Shown here: positions 34,000-42,992 of the stretch, piece by piece
How positions within the stretch are numbered: position 1 is the stretch's first letter
How the letters are laid out: the number at the start of each line of letters is the position of its first letter
Source: Polaribacter septentrionalilitoris
GTDB lineage: Bacteria > Bacteroidota > Bacteroidia > Flavobacteriales > Flavobacteriaceae
Assembly (NCBI RefSeq): GCF_009832745.1
Contig: NZ_VRMJ01000004.1
Coordinates: 1-64,000 of the forward strand
Direction of reading: 5' to 3'
DNA length: 64,000 nucleotides
The notes under the pieces: model-generated
Seen by the model: only the letters and a program-made list of their open reading frames with translations
Database searches by the model: none
What the model was told of the DNA's origin: nothing
Translations under genes and position numbers: made by a program

Positions 34000-35234
34000 T
34001 GATTCATAAACATTTTTACATATCAGTTTTTCTTATTTTGATTGCTGCTTTTTCTGTCTCAGCACAAACCAGAAAACAGTTAGAAGCTCAGCGAAAAAAA
34101 CTGAATTTAGAAATGAAGCAAGTGAATAACTTGTTATTTAAGGAGCAAAAAAAGGAAAAGAACGCACTTGATGATTTAAAAGACATTAACAAAAAAATAA
34201 ACGTTAGATCAAAACTAATTGCTACTATAAATTCTGAAGCCACAATTTTATCAAAAGAAATTTCTTTAAATGAATCTAAAATTAAAAAGTTAGATAAGAA
34301 GTTAATCGAATTAAAGAAAGATTATGCTGATATGATTTTAAAATCATACAAAAGTAAATCACAACAAAGTAGAACAATGTTTTTGCTGTCTTCTAAGAAC
34401 TTTTATCAAGCATATAAGAGATTAGAGTATATGAAACAGTATACCAAATTTAGAAAAAAGCAAGGAGAAGAGATTACTATTCAGGCTAATGTTATTCAAC
34501 AACTAAATGATTCTTTATTGTATCAAAAAAGAGTAAAAGACACTCTAATTCAATCTGAAAAACAACAAAAAGAAGAAATTGAATCCGATAAGAAGAAACA
34601 AGAAAACTTAATATCTACGATAAAGAAACGTGAAAATAAGTACAAAAGAGATTTACAGAAAAAAGTAAGAGAAGAAAAAAGAATTGCTGCCAAAATAGAT
34701 AAATTGATTAAAGCAGAAATAGCTAGAGCCAATAGAATTGCAAAAGCCAAATTAAAATCAAAAGCAAAAAATACTAAGAAGAACGAATTTTTATTAAGTC
34801 CAGAAGCAAAAGCATTAGCAGCAAAATTTGAGTTGAATAAAGGTAAACTCCCTTGGCCAGTAGACGAAGGTTTAGTGGTAAGACGTTTTGGTAAACAACC
34901 TCATCCTACTTTTCCTGGAATTACAATTAATGGTACAGGTTTGCATATTGTAACTAAAACTGGTAATAATGCAAAAGCAATTTTTGGTGGTAAAGTATTG
35001 AATGTTCTGGTAAGTTCAGAAGGAAGAAAAAACGTGTTAATACAACACGGAAATTACATATCTTCTTATAATAATTTAGAAAATACTTACGTAAAAAAAG
35101 GTGACGCTATCAAAACGGGTCAAAATTTAGGTCAAATATTTACAGATAAAGTTACTAAAAAGACCAAGCTTATCTTTGTACTGTTTAAAAATACAACTCG
35201 ATTAAATCCTTCTTCATGGATTTTAAGAAGATAA
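33999..35234 (+). CDS. EnvC-like murein hydrolase activator (M23 fold)
   Basis: The 411-residue protein has a signal peptide (HKHFYISVFLILIAAFSVSAQ), a long coiled coil (about 25-260) rich in Lys and Glu, and a C-terminal LytM/M23 domain (about 285-411: LPWPVDEGLVVRRFGKQPHP, GLHIVTKTGNNAKAIFGGKV, VLIQHGNYISSYNNL). The zinc-binding residues of active M23 peptidases (HxxxD and HxH) are not intact: GLHI lacks the following aspartate and the second site reads QHG. It therefore probably activates amidases rather than cutting peptidoglycan. GTG start overlapping the upstream stop. Confidence 0.9.
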   Translation: MIHKHFYISVFLILIAAFSVSAQTRKQLEAQRKKLNLEMKQVNNLLFKEQKKEKNALDDLKDINKKINVRSKLIATINSEATILSKEISLNESKIKKLDKKLIELKKDYADMILKSYKSKSQQSRTMFLLSSKNFYQAYKRLEYMKQYTKFRKKQGEEITIQANVIQQLNDSLLYQKRVKDTLIQSEKQQKEEIESDKKKQENLISTIKKRENKYKRDLQKKVREEKRIAAKIDKLIKAEIARANRIAKAKLKSKAKNTKKNEFLLSPEAKALAAKFELNKGKLPWPVDEGLVVRRFGKQPHPTFPGITINGTGLHIVTKTGNNAKAIFGGKVLNVLVSSEGRKNVLIQHGNYISSYNNLENTYVKKGDAIKTGQNLGQIFTDKVTKKTKLIFVLFKNTTRLNPSSWILRR

Positions 35235-35235
35235 T

Positions 35236-35739
35236 TTATTCTTTAGAATGCGAGGAATATTCTATGTTTTTTTGAAGAATTACAGCATTAGGTATGGTAA
35301 TCAATGCGTTTTCAGGAGTTTTTAAGGTGATAAAAAAAGCACCAATATCTTTTATTTCTCCAGTAGTATTGTTGTCTTTTTCTAAAATAGTAATGGTGTC
35401 ACCAATCTTTACTGGATAGTTTATAAACAAGATAATTCCAGCAGTTATATTAGAAAGTAGAGACCATTGTGCAAAAAAAGCAATTCCTAAAACAGTTAAA
35501 AAAGAGGATACAAAAAGTAAAAACTGTTCATCACTCACCCCCCAAATAAAGGCAATTATGGTAATTGCGGTTCCATAAACTAAAACGCTAATAATTTTAT
35601 TGGTTACAATAATTCTAGCTTTTTGGAAACCAAATTTAGATTGAATTCTTTTTAATGAACCTGTTACAAATAATCTCAGTAAAATTGAGACCACAAAAAT
35701 TATTATTGAATATATTACTTTATGACTGTCTATTTCCAT
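35236..35739 (-). CDS. Small MscS-family mechanosensitive channel protein
   Basis: The 167-residue protein has about three hydrophobic segments, a pore-lining type helix (LTVLGIAFFAQWSLLSNITAGIILF, about 84-108) and the MscS beta domain start (FINYPVKIGDTITI...TGEIKDIGAFFITLKTPENALITIPNAVIL). It lacks the large C-terminal cage domain and ends shortly after the beta domain, so it is a minimal channel. It would relieve osmotic pressure at the inner membrane. It is a single gene converging on the EnvC-like gene. Confidence 0.87.
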   Translation of the reverse strand: MEIDSHKVIYSIIIFVVSILLRLFVTGSLKRIQSKFGFQKARIIVTNKIISVLVYGTAITIIAFIWGVSDEQFLLFVSSFLTVLGIAFFAQWSLLSNITAGIILFINYPVKIGDTITILEKDNNTTGEIKDIGAFFITLKTPENALITIPNAVILQKNIEYSSHSKE

Positions 35740-35804
35740 AACTAAAACTTTTTATAAAATTATTAAAAATAAGATGGATACCAGAATAACAAAGTAAGAA
35801 TATG

Positions 35805-36314
35805 TTAGCTAAATAACGCTTTTAGTTCAGTTGCTTCACTTGGATTTAACTTTTTTGCTAATACTAAACTTAATTGTTTTCTTCTTAAAGCACCTTCAAA
35901 ACGCTCTTTTTCTAAATCTGTTTCTGGTATAATTTGAGGTATTTTAACAGGTTTCCCAGTTTCATCTACAGCAACAAAAGTGTAAATACCTTCATTCACT
36001 TTTGTTTTAGAGAGTGATTGTCTGTCTTCTATCCAAACATCAACATAGATTTCCATAGAGGTTTTAAAAGCTCTAGATACTTTTGCCTCGATAGAAACTA
36101 CACTTCCTACAGGTACAGATTTGTTAAAAGCCACATGGTTCACAGATGCAGTTACAACAATTCTTCTAGAGTGTCTTCTTGCAGCAATGCTACAAGCTCT
36201 GTCCATTCTAGCTAACAATTCGCCACCAAAAAGATTGTCTAAATAGTTTGTTTCACCAGGTAAAACTAAATCTGTAAGAACCGTTAAAGATTCTGAAGGA
36301 GTTTTTGTTTCCAT
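35805..36314 (-). CDS. Acyl-CoA thioesterase, hotdog fold (YciA/BACH type)
   Basis: Starting at the ATG at 36314 (an adjacent in-frame TTG is less likely), the 169-residue protein shows the hotdog core NYLDNLFGGELLARMDRACS, RIVVTASVNHVAFNKSVPVG and VVSIEAKVSRAFKTSMEIYVDVW. The family hydrolyses acyl-CoA to free acid and CoA. The C-terminal tail is charged. It is a single gene with a recognisable promoter 15-45 nt upstream. The chain-length preference is unknown. Confidence 0.9.
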   Translation of the reverse strand: METKTPSESLTVLTDLVLPGETNYLDNLFGGELLARMDRACSIAARRHSRRIVVTASVNHVAFNKSVPVGSVVSIEAKVSRAFKTSMEIYVDVWIEDRQSLSKTKVNEGIYTFVAVDETGKPVKIPQIIPETDLEKERFEGALRRKQLSLVLAKKLNPSEATELKALFS

Positions 36315-36328
36315 CAAAAATGTTTTTG

Positions 36329-36359
36329 CAAAGATAGGAATCGCTTGTGGAAAAGCGAA
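36329..36359 (-). promoter_or_regulatory. Promoter of the thioesterase gene
   Basis: Read leftward, TATCTTTG (36329-36336) fits the -7 box and TTCG (36356-36359), one base off TTTG, lies exactly 19 nt upstream. The predicted transcript begins very close to the start codon. Confidence 0.6.
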
Positions 36360-36387
36360 GGCAAATCAACCGAAAGAAAAGAGAAGT

Positions 36388-37299
36388 TTAATCTACTTTT
36401 TTAATCAATAACCAAGCGTCTTCAGAAACTGTATCTTGTATTTTATACAATTGATTTGTAGCTTCATAACGATTGGCATAACTATTAAAACTAACTTGAG
36501 TTAATCCCCATTTGTTAACTCCAATAATTTTAGAGTCGTAACCTTTTGCCTTTAGTTGTTTCACTTTTTTTGCAGCATTTTCTGGAAATTGAAAAGCACC
36601 AGCAACAATGTGAAAAGGTTTTGAGATTGCTTTAGATACATTTAATTCTAAGGTTGGTAACGGATTTGAAATGACAAAAGTCGCAGTTTGAATTTTTTTC
36701 TCTAATGCTTTTTCTTGGCTTGCAAGAATTTCTTTTTGTTGATAATTTTCATAACCATTATAACCAGCAAATCCTAATGTTAATAAAATTGCAGCAGTAG
36801 CAGCATATTTTATAAACGCAGGTACTCCTTTTTTGGCCGCTTTTTTTGCAACAGGAATTAAAGGTTTTACTTGTGTTTTAGCTCTTGTAATATTTGCAGT
36901 TTCAAAAGATGATAAACCAAATGAAGTTGTAAGATAATTTACTGCTGTATTAGGCTCAAAAATAATTTGTTTCTCTTCGTTTAAAGACAAAACACCTAAA
37001 TTATCAATCTCAATAGCAGAAGATTGTAATTCGTTTTTCCACTTAATTACAGATAAAGATATGGCTGTAGCTGCTTTTTCAAAAGAAATATTTTCTGAAG
37101 AAGCAATATAATTTGCCAATAAACCATCATTATGTTTTAGATGACTATTAAAAGTAATCTGTTTTGTAGGTGGATAAAATGTATGCGATTGAGCATTTAT
37201 TTTTGCACCAATTCTATTGGTTACAAAACCTCCAAAATCAGGCACAATTACACAGTCGTATCTGTATAATAAATCGTTGATGTAATTAGCTATTGTCAT
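36388..37299 (-). CDS. SPOR-domain protein with N-terminal HU/CCDC81-like region
   Basis: The 303-residue protein starts with an IHF/HU-like region (about 1-130: YINDLLYRYDCVIVPDFGGFV...LLANYIASSENISFEKA). It has one membrane helix (about 168-188, IKYAATAAILLTLGFAGY) and a C-terminal SPOR domain (about 228-303: FHIVAGAFQFPENAAKKVKQL...GLTQVSFNSYANRYEA). SPOR domains bind denuded glycan strands at division sites, so this is likely a membrane protein that places the SPOR domain in the periplasm. It is transcribed alone, divergently from dprA. Confidence 0.88.
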   Translation of the reverse strand: MTIANYINDLLYRYDCVIVPDFGGFVTNRIGAKINAQSHTFYPPTKQITFNSHLKHNDGLLANYIASSENISFEKAATAISLSVIKWKNELQSSAIEIDNLGVLSLNEEKQIIFEPNTAVNYLTTSFGLSSFETANITRAKTQVKPLIPVAKKAAKKGVPAFIKYAATAAILLTLGFAGYNGYENYQQKEILASQEKALEKKIQTATFVISNPLPTLELNVSKAISKPFHIVAGAFQFPENAAKKVKQLKAKGYDSKIIGVNKWGLTQVSFNSYANRYEATNQLYKIQDTVSEDAWLLIKKVD

Positions 37300-37416
37300 T
37301 ATAACAAAATTAAAAAAATAGCAACACCATATTGTAAAATTGTAAAGAATTTATTCACAATTTTCAAATCATTTTTTAAAAGATTAAAAATCAATAATTT
37401 ATTATTAGAATGTTTT

Positions 37417-37480
37417 AATATAAATCTAAAACTTAGATTTATATTTCATTTTTTATATCTTGTAAGCAATTGTTACAAGA
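37417..37480 (+). promoter_or_regulatory. Two hairpins in the dprA upstream region
   Basis: An 11-bp perfect dyad AATATAAATCT/AGATTTATATT (37417-37427, 37435-37445) is followed by an 8-bp dyad TCTTGTAA/TTACAAGA (37458-37465, 37473-37480). The last base of the second is the A of the dprA ATG. Confidence 0.65.
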
Positions 37481-38580
37481 TGAAAGAAGAAAAATTACTT
37501 GCGGTTTTACGGCTGCAAAAATGTAAGGCTATTGGTGATATTTTAGCTAAAAAACTCATCGTAAATGTAGGTGATGTTGAGCAAATTTTTAAAGAAAGAG
37601 CGGCTATATTGTCTAAAATAAATGGTATTGGATCTCATGCTTTAAAACATCTTTTTGATGTTGAAAATTTAAAATCTGCAGAAGTAGAATTACAATATAT
37701 TCAGAAAAATAATATTGAATACTCTTACTTTTTAGAAGAAGATTATCCAAAAAACCTTCATAATTGTATTGATAGTCCAATTTTACTTTTTAAAGATGGG
37801 AATTTAGATTTTACTAATCAAAAAATCATTTCTATAGTAGGTACTCGAAATGTGAGTTCTTATGGAAGAACTTTTTGCAATCAATTGATAGATGAACTCA
37901 AAGAATATAATCCAATTATTGTTAGCGGATTTGCATATGGAGTTGATGTTTGTGCTCACAAAGCAGCAATTCAAAATAACTTACAAACTATTGCAGTGTT
38001 AGCGCATGGTTTTGAACAAATTTATCCGAAAGTTCATAAAAAATACATTCATCAAGTAAATGAAAATGGAGGTTTTTTAACTGAGTTTTGGAGTGAAGAA
38101 CAACCTTTACGAGAAAATTTTTTAAAGAGAAACAGAATTGTTGCAGGAATTTCAAAAGCAACAATTATTATAGAATCTGCAGAAAAAGGAGGCTCTTTAG
38201 TTACCGCAGATATTGCCAATTCATACAATAGAGATGTATTTGCTGTTCCTGGAAGAACTTCAGATATTTATAGTAAAGGGTGCAATAACTTAATCAAAAA
38301 TAACAAAGCACATTTGTTAAATTCTGCTTCAGATTTGATTACAATGCTCAATTGGGATCTTCAAGAAAAATCAACTCCAATTCAAAAACAACTCTTTGTT
38401 GAACTTGATGAAAATGAGCAGAAAATTTATGATGTATTGCATGAAAAAGGAGCACAATTGCTAGATGTAATTTCTTTAGAGTGTAATCTTCCTATTTTTC
38501 AATTATCATCCATTTTATTACAAATGGAACTCAAAGGTGTGCTAAAACCTTTACCAGGAAAGATGTTCGAAATCGCTTAA
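37480..38580 (+). CDS. dprA: DNA-processing protein DprA
   Basis: The 366-residue protein has an N-terminal helix-hairpin-helix part (about 1-70), the Rossmann-like core with ISIVGTRNVSSYGRTFCNQL (about 113-132), SGFAYGVDVCAHKAAI, FLKRNRIVAGISKATIIIES and GSLVTADIANSYNRDVFAVPGR, and a C-terminal winged-helix DML1-like domain (about 305-366). DprA loads RecA on incoming single-stranded DNA during transformation. A kinase-like gene follows after 33 nt. Start at ATG 37480, which lies in a hairpin. Confidence 0.96.
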   Translation: MKEEKLLAVLRLQKCKAIGDILAKKLIVNVGDVEQIFKERAAILSKINGIGSHALKHLFDVENLKSAEVELQYIQKNNIEYSYFLEEDYPKNLHNCIDSPILLFKDGNLDFTNQKIISIVGTRNVSSYGRTFCNQLIDELKEYNPIIVSGFAYGVDVCAHKAAIQNNLQTIAVLAHGFEQIYPKVHKKYIHQVNENGGFLTEFWSEEQPLRENFLKRNRIVAGISKATIIIESAEKGGSLVTADIANSYNRDVFAVPGRTSDIYSKGCNNLIKNNKAHLLNSASDLITMLNWDLQEKSTPIQKQLFVELDENEQKIYDVLHEKGAQLLDVISLECNLPIFQLSSILLQMELKGVLKPLPGKMFEIA

Positions 38581-38613
38581 TTATCGCTATTTTTGTAGTA
38601 TATCTGCTAACAA

Positions 38614-39681
38614 ATGGCTACAAATCAGAAATTAATATCTAAGAAAAAACCCACTTTTCCTATTAGTGAAGAGCTTAATGCGTTTTTAACCAAATATAAA
38701 AGGAGTACAAAAATTAGCATTTTGTATAATGACTTGTTGCGTTTTCAAGGTTCAGTGAATGTCTATGATAAAAATGATGAGGACACACTTTGGATAAGAA
38801 CGTATTATTCTGAATGGGATAGAGAAGAAATAGACAGGAGTTTAAAAAAAATCTATACCATTTTGCATTCAGATGGTAATGATAGTACCATTCCTTTTTT
38901 AAATGTTGATGCAATAGACTACTGTACCTTTGGAAATTCAAAACCTTTTAGAATAAAAATCAGAAATATTTTAAATGATAACTTTACCTATTTCTATGTC
39001 AAAAAAGCAGATGCCTCTCGTGTTTATGGTTTAGAGCTAGAACATTTATTATCACCTTATAACATCAATTATTTAGTCTATAAAGACACTTTAGTTGAAG
39101 AGCATATTTCAGGAATTCCAGGAGATGATTTTATTACCAATATTCTGCCTAATTGTACATCCTCAGAAAAATCTCAAATCGCAAAAGAATTTGTAAAATT
39201 TAAAGAGCGTTGCATGATTCGTCTTTTAGGAGACATGCGTTCTTACAATTATGTAATTACGCCTATTCACGATTTCGATAAGATTATTTACAAAATTAGG
39301 GCAATAGATTTTGATCAGCAATCTTACGAAGGCAGTCTTAAAGTTTACAATTTACAGTTTATGAAAGAAAACTTTAAAATAGTAGAAATGGTGGGTAGAA
39401 AGTTGCAAAATAGCTCTATAGAACAATATAAAATAGAAGAACGATCTTTTATTGCAAAACGAATGATTACAACACCTAATAGAACTACAATGTTGGTTAA
39501 TTGCATGAAAAAGGATGTTATTTCTAGTCCAGAAAACGTAACAAAACTCAAACAAGACTTAATTTCTTATGTAGGTGATGTAGAGTTTAAAAAGTGCGAA
39601 AATATGGGTGAAATTTTAGAAACCATTTTGGCATTTGTAAAACGTAATTATTTAGATATTAGAAATAAAGATTTGTTTTAG
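38614..39681 (+). CDS. Hypothetical protein with divergent kinase-like (APH-type) motifs
   Basis: The 355-residue soluble protein is not a family I recognise. The middle and second half show a kinase-like series in the right order: FYVKKAD (Lys near 128), GLELEHLL (possible helix C Glu), DTLVEEHISGIPGDDF (hinge-like), RLLGDMRSYNYVI (about 203-215, D-x4-N spacing as in the HGDLHPGN loop) and KIRAIDFDQQSYEG (about 227-240, like the metal-binding IDFD). The catalytic-loop histidine is replaced by leucine. It could be a small-molecule kinase or a pseudokinase. A -7 box TATTTTTG (38588-38595) precedes it. Confidence 0.75.
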   Translation: MATNQKLISKKKPTFPISEELNAFLTKYKRSTKISILYNDLLRFQGSVNVYDKNDEDTLWIRTYYSEWDREEIDRSLKKIYTILHSDGNDSTIPFLNVDAIDYCTFGNSKPFRIKIRNILNDNFTYFYVKKADASRVYGLELEHLLSPYNINYLVYKDTLVEEHISGIPGDDFITNILPNCTSSEKSQIAKEFVKFKERCMIRLLGDMRSYNYVITPIHDFDKIIYKIRAIDFDQQSYEGSLKVYNLQFMKENFKIVEMVGRKLQNSSIEQYKIEERSFIAKRMITTPNRTTMLVNCMKKDVISSPENVTKLKQDLISYVGDVEFKKCENMGEILETILAFVKRNYLDIRNKDLF

Positions 39682-39682
39682 A

Positions 39683-39760
39683 AGCTATTTCCTGCTTTCG
39701 CTACTCGCTTTTTTCGTTCCTCAAAAGAGCTTAAACATACCGCTCAATCAGGGCTAAACT
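39683..39760 (+). repeat. Interspersed repeat B, long copy
   Basis: This intergenic 78-nt segment begins AGCTATTTCCTGC and ends CAATCAGGGCTAAACT. It shares TTTTTTCGTTCCTCAAAA (39709-39726) with 14207-14224. Non-coding; it directly follows the kinase-like gene. Confidence 0.65.
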
Positions 39761-39803
39761 TGTTTGAGAATAAAAGTCATTATTTTACTGTTGTAACTTT
39801 AAA

Positions 39804-40661
39804 TTATTTTTTACTTCTTATGCTTTCAATAACAACGGTTAATAAAATTAAAGAACCTCCAATAAATGTATTTTTATTGGGAACTTCATTTACAAAAATA
39901 TAAGCAATAATAATTCCAAAAATGGGTTGAATACTACCAATAATACTTGCTGTAGAAACAGAAAAATATTGCAGGGAATTTACAAGCATTGTATGTCCAA
40001 TAGCAGTTGTTAATAAAGCAATAAGTATCAATAAAGGTAATTGACTTTGAAAATTAGAAATATCACTAAAAAACAATACAGGTATAAGTAAAACAGAAAC
40101 AATTATTAATTGATAAAGCATAATGGCACTACTATTATAATTAGTTACACTTTTCTTTGTAATTAAATTCCGTAAAGAATAGCATAATGCAGAAAATACA
40201 CCAAACAATATACCTTTAACTTCATCATTTTTAATAGAAAAATCAGGAACCAAAAAGTAAATACCTACCAACACTAGCAAAGCTAAAAATACGTGTACAA
40301 GACTCAGTTTTTGTTTAGAAAAAAAAGGCTCTAATAAAGCCGTCATTACAGGAAAAGTAAACATTGAAAGCATACCTATAGCAACGTTAGAAAGTTTGAG
40401 CGCGTAAAAGTAGGTTACCCAATGGGCTCCCATAAAAAAACCACTTATTAAAAAAGAAATTTTATCTTTTTTAGAATGTATTGATAAGTTAACCTTTTTA
40501 ACTCTACAAAATACATAGATAATTGTTGCAGCAAACAAAGCCCTAAAGAATATGATAGCTTCAGCAGGCATTGCAATATATTTACCTAAAACTCCAGAAG
40601 TACTAATAAAGAGTGTAGCTAATAAAAGTAACGATAAGTTTTTTGTGTGGTTTTTTTGCAT
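39804..40661 (-). CDS. EamA/DMT-family transporter
   Basis: The 285-residue inner-membrane protein has ten hydrophobic segments in two EamA repeats. Typical positions are LLLLATLFISTSGVLGKYIA and EAIIFFRALFAATIIYVF in the first, and GILFGVFSALCYSLRNLITKK and FSVSTASIIGSIQPIFGIIIAYI in the second. The positive-inside loops fit the drug/metabolite transporter fold. The substrate cannot be predicted; metabolite or amino-acid export is common. It is transcribed alone, and the terminator at 40712-40749 belongs to its upstream neighbour. Confidence 0.93.
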   Translation of the reverse strand: MQKNHTKNLSLLLLATLFISTSGVLGKYIAMPAEAIIFFRALFAATIIYVFCRVKKVNLSIHSKKDKISFLISGFFMGAHWVTYFYALKLSNVAIGMLSMFTFPVMTALLEPFFSKQKLSLVHVFLALLVLVGIYFLVPDFSIKNDEVKGILFGVFSALCYSLRNLITKKSVTNYNSSAIMLYQLIIVSVLLIPVLFFSDISNFQSQLPLLILIALLTTAIGHTMLVNSLQYFSVSTASIIGSIQPIFGIIIAYIFVNEVPNKNTFIGGSLILLTVVIESIRSKK

Positions 40662-40711
40662 GCGATAAAAGTAAGTAAAAAGAATTTTAGAATGTTTAAA
40701 AAGTTGAATAC

Positions 40712-40749
40712 AAAAAAAAGTAGCCTTAGTAATTATTAAGACTACTTTT
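40712..40749 (-). terminator. Intrinsic terminator of the propeller-like lipoprotein gene
   Basis: Arms AAAAGTAG/CTACTTTT (40716-40723, 40742-40749) are extended by an inner CTTA/TAAG stem after one mismatch. Read leftward a U-run of eight follows (A-run 40712-40719). Confidence 0.8.
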
Positions 40750-40773
40750 AAATATTAAAATGCTAAAAAAAAT

Positions 40774-42345
40774 CTAAAATTGTTGCTTTAAAGTAACTTT
40801 CCAAACTTTATTAGAAGCTCTAGATTTTGTTCTTCCATAAGTTCCAGGATGAGAACTAAATGCTTCTATTCCTCCAAAAATATAACCAACTTCAACACTC
40901 TTTTTTGTTTCGCCAAAAACAGAACTAGTATCTAAAATGTCTGGAGATACTGTTGTGCTTATAAAATTAGAAGAAGGAAAGAAAATAGCTTCTGCTCCGT
41001 AAAAAGGTTTTGAATTTGTTGTGTTTTTTGCAAATAAATTTTGACTAAAAGTTGTGTTTGTACTTTTTAAAGGATTACTTTCTACATACAATTTAATATG
41101 AGTTCCTGTATTTGTAAATCCAGATAAACGCACTTCTTTAGTTGTGTTTCCATCTCCAATTCCACCTAATAAAAAAGTATGTAGAATTTTTGAATTAGCA
41201 TCATAAGCTACTAAATTAGGACAAGAATATACGTTTAAGTTTTTCTGATTGTAAGTTTTATCGTGGGTATATAGTTTGTTATTGTTATTTGTCCAGTTTG
41301 GATGAACATATATTGCATCATTCCAAGCTTGTAAATCTTCACCAGGTTTAAAAACACCTGCATAAATTGCAATACTTTCTTCTAACGTGTTTTCTAGAGA
41401 ATTATAGTATAAAGAAGGTGTAATTGGGCCATCTCTTCTTCTAAAGATTGAGTTGTTATCAGAAGAAACGCCATTTGGATCACTAACATCAGAAATAGGT
41501 TCACTTACAGAGATAGATAAAACATGTTGAATGGTATCTTTATTTATCACTTCAGGACCAATAGTGAAAGGATATACTGCATCAACATACTTTTGACCTT
41601 GAGAAAAACCTGGAGCACTGTTTCCAAAATTATGTCCTCCTGCTAGATAAAAACTCCCTTTTTTAATAGTGCTTCCACCAATATAATGTAATTCTCCACC
41701 AGTACTAATTAGATTTTTATTTTGAGCAAAAGCAAATAGTTTAGCTTCTTTAACTTTAGAATATTCTTTTTTTACTAAATGTACCATAGACGGAATATGA
41801 ATACGCGCAACATGATTGTAGGTTGTGTATCCATTTTTTGGATTTTTAAAATCTGCAGGACCAAAACCACCAACAATAAATAGATAATCATCAACTTGTT
41901 TTACTAAAGCATTTGTATTTTTAAAAACTGCAGTGTATTTAGTTATGGTATCTAAATTGTAAGAAGTAAAATTTTCTGCAATGGCAGCTATCATTTCATT
42001 AATAGTAATGCTTTTTGGAGCTTTGTTTGTTGACGGGTTGTAAACATAAATATTTTCATTAAATGAAGTGGGAGGAAAAGATTCCTTTGCATAATCACTG
42101 TTTTTTCTCATGTCATGCAATCCACCATCATCATCTTTTTTATTAGTTCTTCCTGCAAAAAGTAGCCATTCATCATTATACAAACCATGTGTAAAAGATT
42201 GTAAAGCTGGAGCTTTTGAACTTATTACAGAATCTATAGAAATGGTATATTTTGGTGCTACAACTATTTTCTCTTTTTTATCACAAGAATAAAAAAAGCT
42301 AAAAGATATGCTTAAAATAAGGGTATAAAAAACACTTTTTTTCAT
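40774..42345 (-). CDS. Large lipoprotein with kelch-like propeller repeats
   Basis: The start is set at 42345, giving a lipoprotein signal MKKSVFYTLILSISFSFFYSC (Cys21). The 523-residue protein contains spaced kelch-like segments: EWLLFAGRTNKKDD, DYLFIVGGFGPAD, ELHYIGGSTIKKGSFYLAGGHNFG, ILHTFLLGGIGDG and VEVGYIFGGIEAFSSHPGTYG. These suggest a six- or seven-bladed propeller on the cell surface or periplasmic face. No enzyme motif is visible, and no neighbour indicates a role. It is transcribed alone with its own terminator. Confidence 0.75.
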   Translation of the reverse strand: MKKSVFYTLILSISFSFFYSCDKKEKIVVAPKYTISIDSVISSKAPALQSFTHGLYNDEWLLFAGRTNKKDDDGGLHDMRKNSDYAKESFPPTSFNENIYVYNPSTNKAPKSITINEMIAAIAENFTSYNLDTITKYTAVFKNTNALVKQVDDYLFIVGGFGPADFKNPKNGYTTYNHVARIHIPSMVHLVKKEYSKVKEAKLFAFAQNKNLISTGGELHYIGGSTIKKGSFYLAGGHNFGNSAPGFSQGQKYVDAVYPFTIGPEVINKDTIQHVLSISVSEPISDVSDPNGVSSDNNSIFRRRDGPITPSLYYNSLENTLEESIAIYAGVFKPGEDLQAWNDAIYVHPNWTNNNNKLYTHDKTYNQKNLNVYSCPNLVAYDANSKILHTFLLGGIGDGNTTKEVRLSGFTNTGTHIKLYVESNPLKSTNTTFSQNLFAKNTTNSKPFYGAEAIFFPSSNFISTTVSPDILDTSSVFGETKKSVEVGYIFGGIEAFSSHPGTYGRTKSRASNKVWKVTLKQQF

Positions 42346-42443
42346 AATTAAGTATGTTTGGTTAGTAATTTGCAATAACCAAAAAAACATGAAATATTAA
42401 AAGCGTTAGTTTTTCTATTTTGAAAAACAGGTAGTTGTACTCA

Positions 42444-42992
42444 TTATTTCCACTGTAAAGTTTCTATCAAATGCAAAATATCTTCTTTAACATATGCTAC
42501 AGCTGGTAAAATAGAATCGTAATTGGGTTTTGCATAAAAGTATAAACTACCTTTTATAAAGTTTTGTGTACTATCTGTAATATGAAATTGCAAATGCGAA
42601 GCTGCATTTCCTGTAATTTCGTACAAACTTCCAAAAACTCTTTTTTTAGGATTTACAAAATCTTTAGGAATGATTTCTTCTGCTTTTACAGTGTGTTTAA
42701 AAACTAATTTTTCTGCTTCAGTGAGTAGTTCTTTAAGGTTGTTTTGAATAGGTCTGTAAGTAATATCTATTGATGCTTTTAAATTAGGATATTTAATTTT
42801 TAACCAATTATTGGTTTCATCTACAAGGGTAGCATTTTTAGAAACTTTAAATGTGTAGGGTCTTTTTAATGGTAAATTTTGATAAGAATTCTCAGGATAT
42901 TCTAGACTTAAATATGCTTTTGGTTTTGGTAAAATAGCATCTTTACAACCAATAAACATCAATACAAATAGAAAGATAAAAAGATTACGCAT
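42444..42992 (-). CDS. gldD: Gliding motility lipoprotein GldD
   Basis: The 182-residue protein has a lipoprotein signal (MRNLFIFLFVLMFIGC, Cys16) and the GldD pattern KAYLSLEYPENSYQNL, FKVSKNATL, WLKIKYPNLKASIDITYRPI, and LYEITGNAASHLQFHITDS. In Flavobacterium johnsoniae GldD is required for gliding and for type IX secretion. It overlaps the end of gldE by 8 nt, so the two are translationally coupled. Confidence 0.96.
   Translation of the reverse strand: MRNLFIFLFVLMFIGCKDAILPKPKAYLSLEYPENSYQNLPLKRPYTFKVSKNATLVDETNNWLKIKYPNLKASIDITYRPIQNNLKELLTEAEKLVFKHTVKAEEIIPKDFVNPKKRVFGSLYEITGNAASHLQFHITDSTQNFIKGSLYFYAKPNYDSILPAVAYVKEDILHLIETLQWK

Noticed and set aside
33999-35234. EnvC-like protein as an active M23 endopeptidase
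   Set aside because: The zinc ligands HxxxD and HxH are not present, so an activator role is favoured.
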